Assembly (NCBI GenBank): GCA_038889235.1
Contig: JAWAHN010000001.1
Location: 654,499 to 718,498 of the forward strand
Direction: 5' to 3'
Origin: Candidatus Jordarchaeales archaeon
GTDB taxonomy: Archaea; Asgardarchaeota; Jordiarchaeia; Jordiarchaeales; Freyrarchaeaceae
DNA length: 64,000 nucleotides
Part shown: positions 63,389 through 64,000 of the stretch, in pieces
How positions within the stretch are numbered: position 1 is the stretch's first letter
Layout of the letters: the number at the start of each line of letters is the position of its first letter
Made by a program: the position numbers and the translations under genes
The notes under the pieces: model-generated
The model's input: the letters and a program-made list of their open reading frames with translations, nothing else
The model's database searches: none
What the model was told of the DNA's origin: nothing

Positions 63389-64000
63389 TTACTGTGCTTG
63401 TTGAAGGAGTTCTGTTTTGAGTTTCAGTGGTAGCTTGTTAAGTTCGTTTAAGTAGATTGTTCTAACTTTATCTCCGAAGTGTTGTTTAAGTTCTGATGCC
63501 AGCTTTCTGTCACGTTCATCGGTAAAAATTATTAAAACAGAAGAGTGTTTTTCGATGATCCTTTTGATTAGCGGTAGTAATCGCTCAATGCATTTCTCCT
63601 TATCAGTTAGTGCTAGTTTAAACGGGCAATTTTCTATAAAACCATCCAATCCCAGCTTTGGATCTTTAAGTTCCACTAACAGTAAACCTGTCTCATTGCA
63701 TATTCTCTCTATTAAATCGTGAGCGTATGACAAAATAACTTCATCTGTTTTTCCGGTTTTTGTTTCAAGGAAAAATACCGGGACATTTTTTCCGTCAAGT
63801 GCAGGTAAATGGACATGTTTAATGTAAAAAATGTTCTTTTCCAGTCGATTTAGTACCTCATGAGCAGTCTCCTTGGGTATTCCAAGAGACTGAGACACAA
63901 CGTCTTCGGTAATGTATGCATGGTTCTCCATGAGTTGTATTATCTTGGCTTCGATATCTATAATTGATTCGTTTTCCAGTGTGAGAGAGGTATTCTGACA
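63389..64000 (-). CDS. HTH protein, N-terminus beyond the window (partial)
   Basis: The reading frame stays open from the stop at 63389 to the window edge; an internal ATG at 63931 lies in the middle of a helix-turn-helix (DIEAKIIQLMENHAYITEDVVSQSLGIPKETAHEVLNRLEK), so the true start is most likely outside. At least 203 residues: an N-terminal winged helix, then an alpha-beta domain (VFFLETKTGKTDEVILSYAHDLI, VLIIFTDERDRKLASELKQHFG) that may be nuclease- or Rossmann-like. Not recognised. Confidence 0.6.
   Translation of the reverse strand, partial: CQNTSLTLENESIIDIEAKIIQLMENHAYITEDVVSQSLGIPKETAHEVLNRLEKNIFYIKHVHLPALDGKNVPVFFLETKTGKTDEVILSYAHDLIERICNETGLLLVELKDPKLGLDGFIENCPFKLALTDKEKCIERLLPLIKRIIEKHSSVLIIFTDERDRKLASELKQHFGDKVRTIYLNELNKLPLKLKTELLQQAQ

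Noticed and set aside
1-64000. CRISPR arrays, insertion sequences, integrases or prophage
   Set aside because: No regularly spaced repeats, transposase or integrase motifs, or flanking target duplications were seen; the window looks like core chromosome.

Overview
The window comes from an archaeon. It carries archaeal-type ribosomal proteins L1, L10 (P0) and L12 (P1), archaeal AlaRS, SRP54, Sec61 beta, RpoL, TFS, Csl4, proteasome beta, Pelota, aCPSF1, an Orc1/Cdc6-like ATPase, RtcB, the diphthamide enzyme Dph2, sn-glycerol-1-phosphate dehydrogenase, AMP phosphorylase and the A-type ATP synthase B subunit. Roadblock/LC7 and possible longin-type proteins, together with very heavily interrupted tRNA genes, point to a (probably thermophilic) member of the TACK group. 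I cannot name the lineage from the sequence alone.

Layout. 1-2.2 kb: ribosomal stalk genes L11 (end only), L1, L10, L12. 2.2-5.8 kb: alaS and a DUF434 protein, divergent. 6.0-7.9 kb: tRNA-Arg, thiL, tRNA-Thr. 8.0-11.4 kb: srp54-trmY-pus10; TrmY and Pus10 act successively on T-loop position 54. 11.4-12.0 kb: three tRNA genes. 12.2-22.3 kb: Sec61 beta, ZPR1, RPA, two-subunit fumarase, NucS, a methyltransferase, a KaiC-like ATPase with an Lrp regulator, AMP phosphorylase, DNA ligase. 22.4-25.6 kb: a poorly characterised module of roadblock, coiled-coil and winged-helix proteins. 25.6-31.1 kb: mostly membrane and unknown proteins, including one with a RING-like zinc domain. 31.2-33.2 kb: the sulfurtransferase/ferredoxin pair for homocysteine synthesis. 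33.3-39.8 kb: another unknown cluster, dominated by a 1308-residue coiled-coil protein with a TrmB-like DNA-binding end. 39.8-44.2 kb: psmB, two tRNAs, small proteins, FKBP isomerase, UPF0179, G1P dehydrogenase. 44.6-54.6 kb: information-processing genes. 54.7-64 kb: enolase, UPF0146, PEP synthase, A-ATPase subunit B, topoisomerase I and an HTH protein running off the edge.

The most striking signal is RNA splicing. All seven tRNA genes are interrupted. I can reconstruct 17 short introns (12-29 nt), none at the usual 37/38 site, and removing them gives seven complete cloverleaves. The PEP synthase gene looks broken by a TGA, but the TGA lies in an 18-nt insertion whose flanks form a textbook bulge-helix-bulge (5-bp exon helix, 3-nt bulges, 4-bp central helix). 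Excising it restores the conserved [11 protein letters not shown] motif in frame, so it is very probably a protein-coding mini-intron cut by the tRNA splicing endonuclease. The window also encodes RtcB, the ligase expected to join such exons.

Two operon-like clusters (22.4-25.6 kb and 33.3-39.8 kb) combine winged-helix domains with long coiled coils and have no function I can assign. They are the other places to look for undescribed biology.
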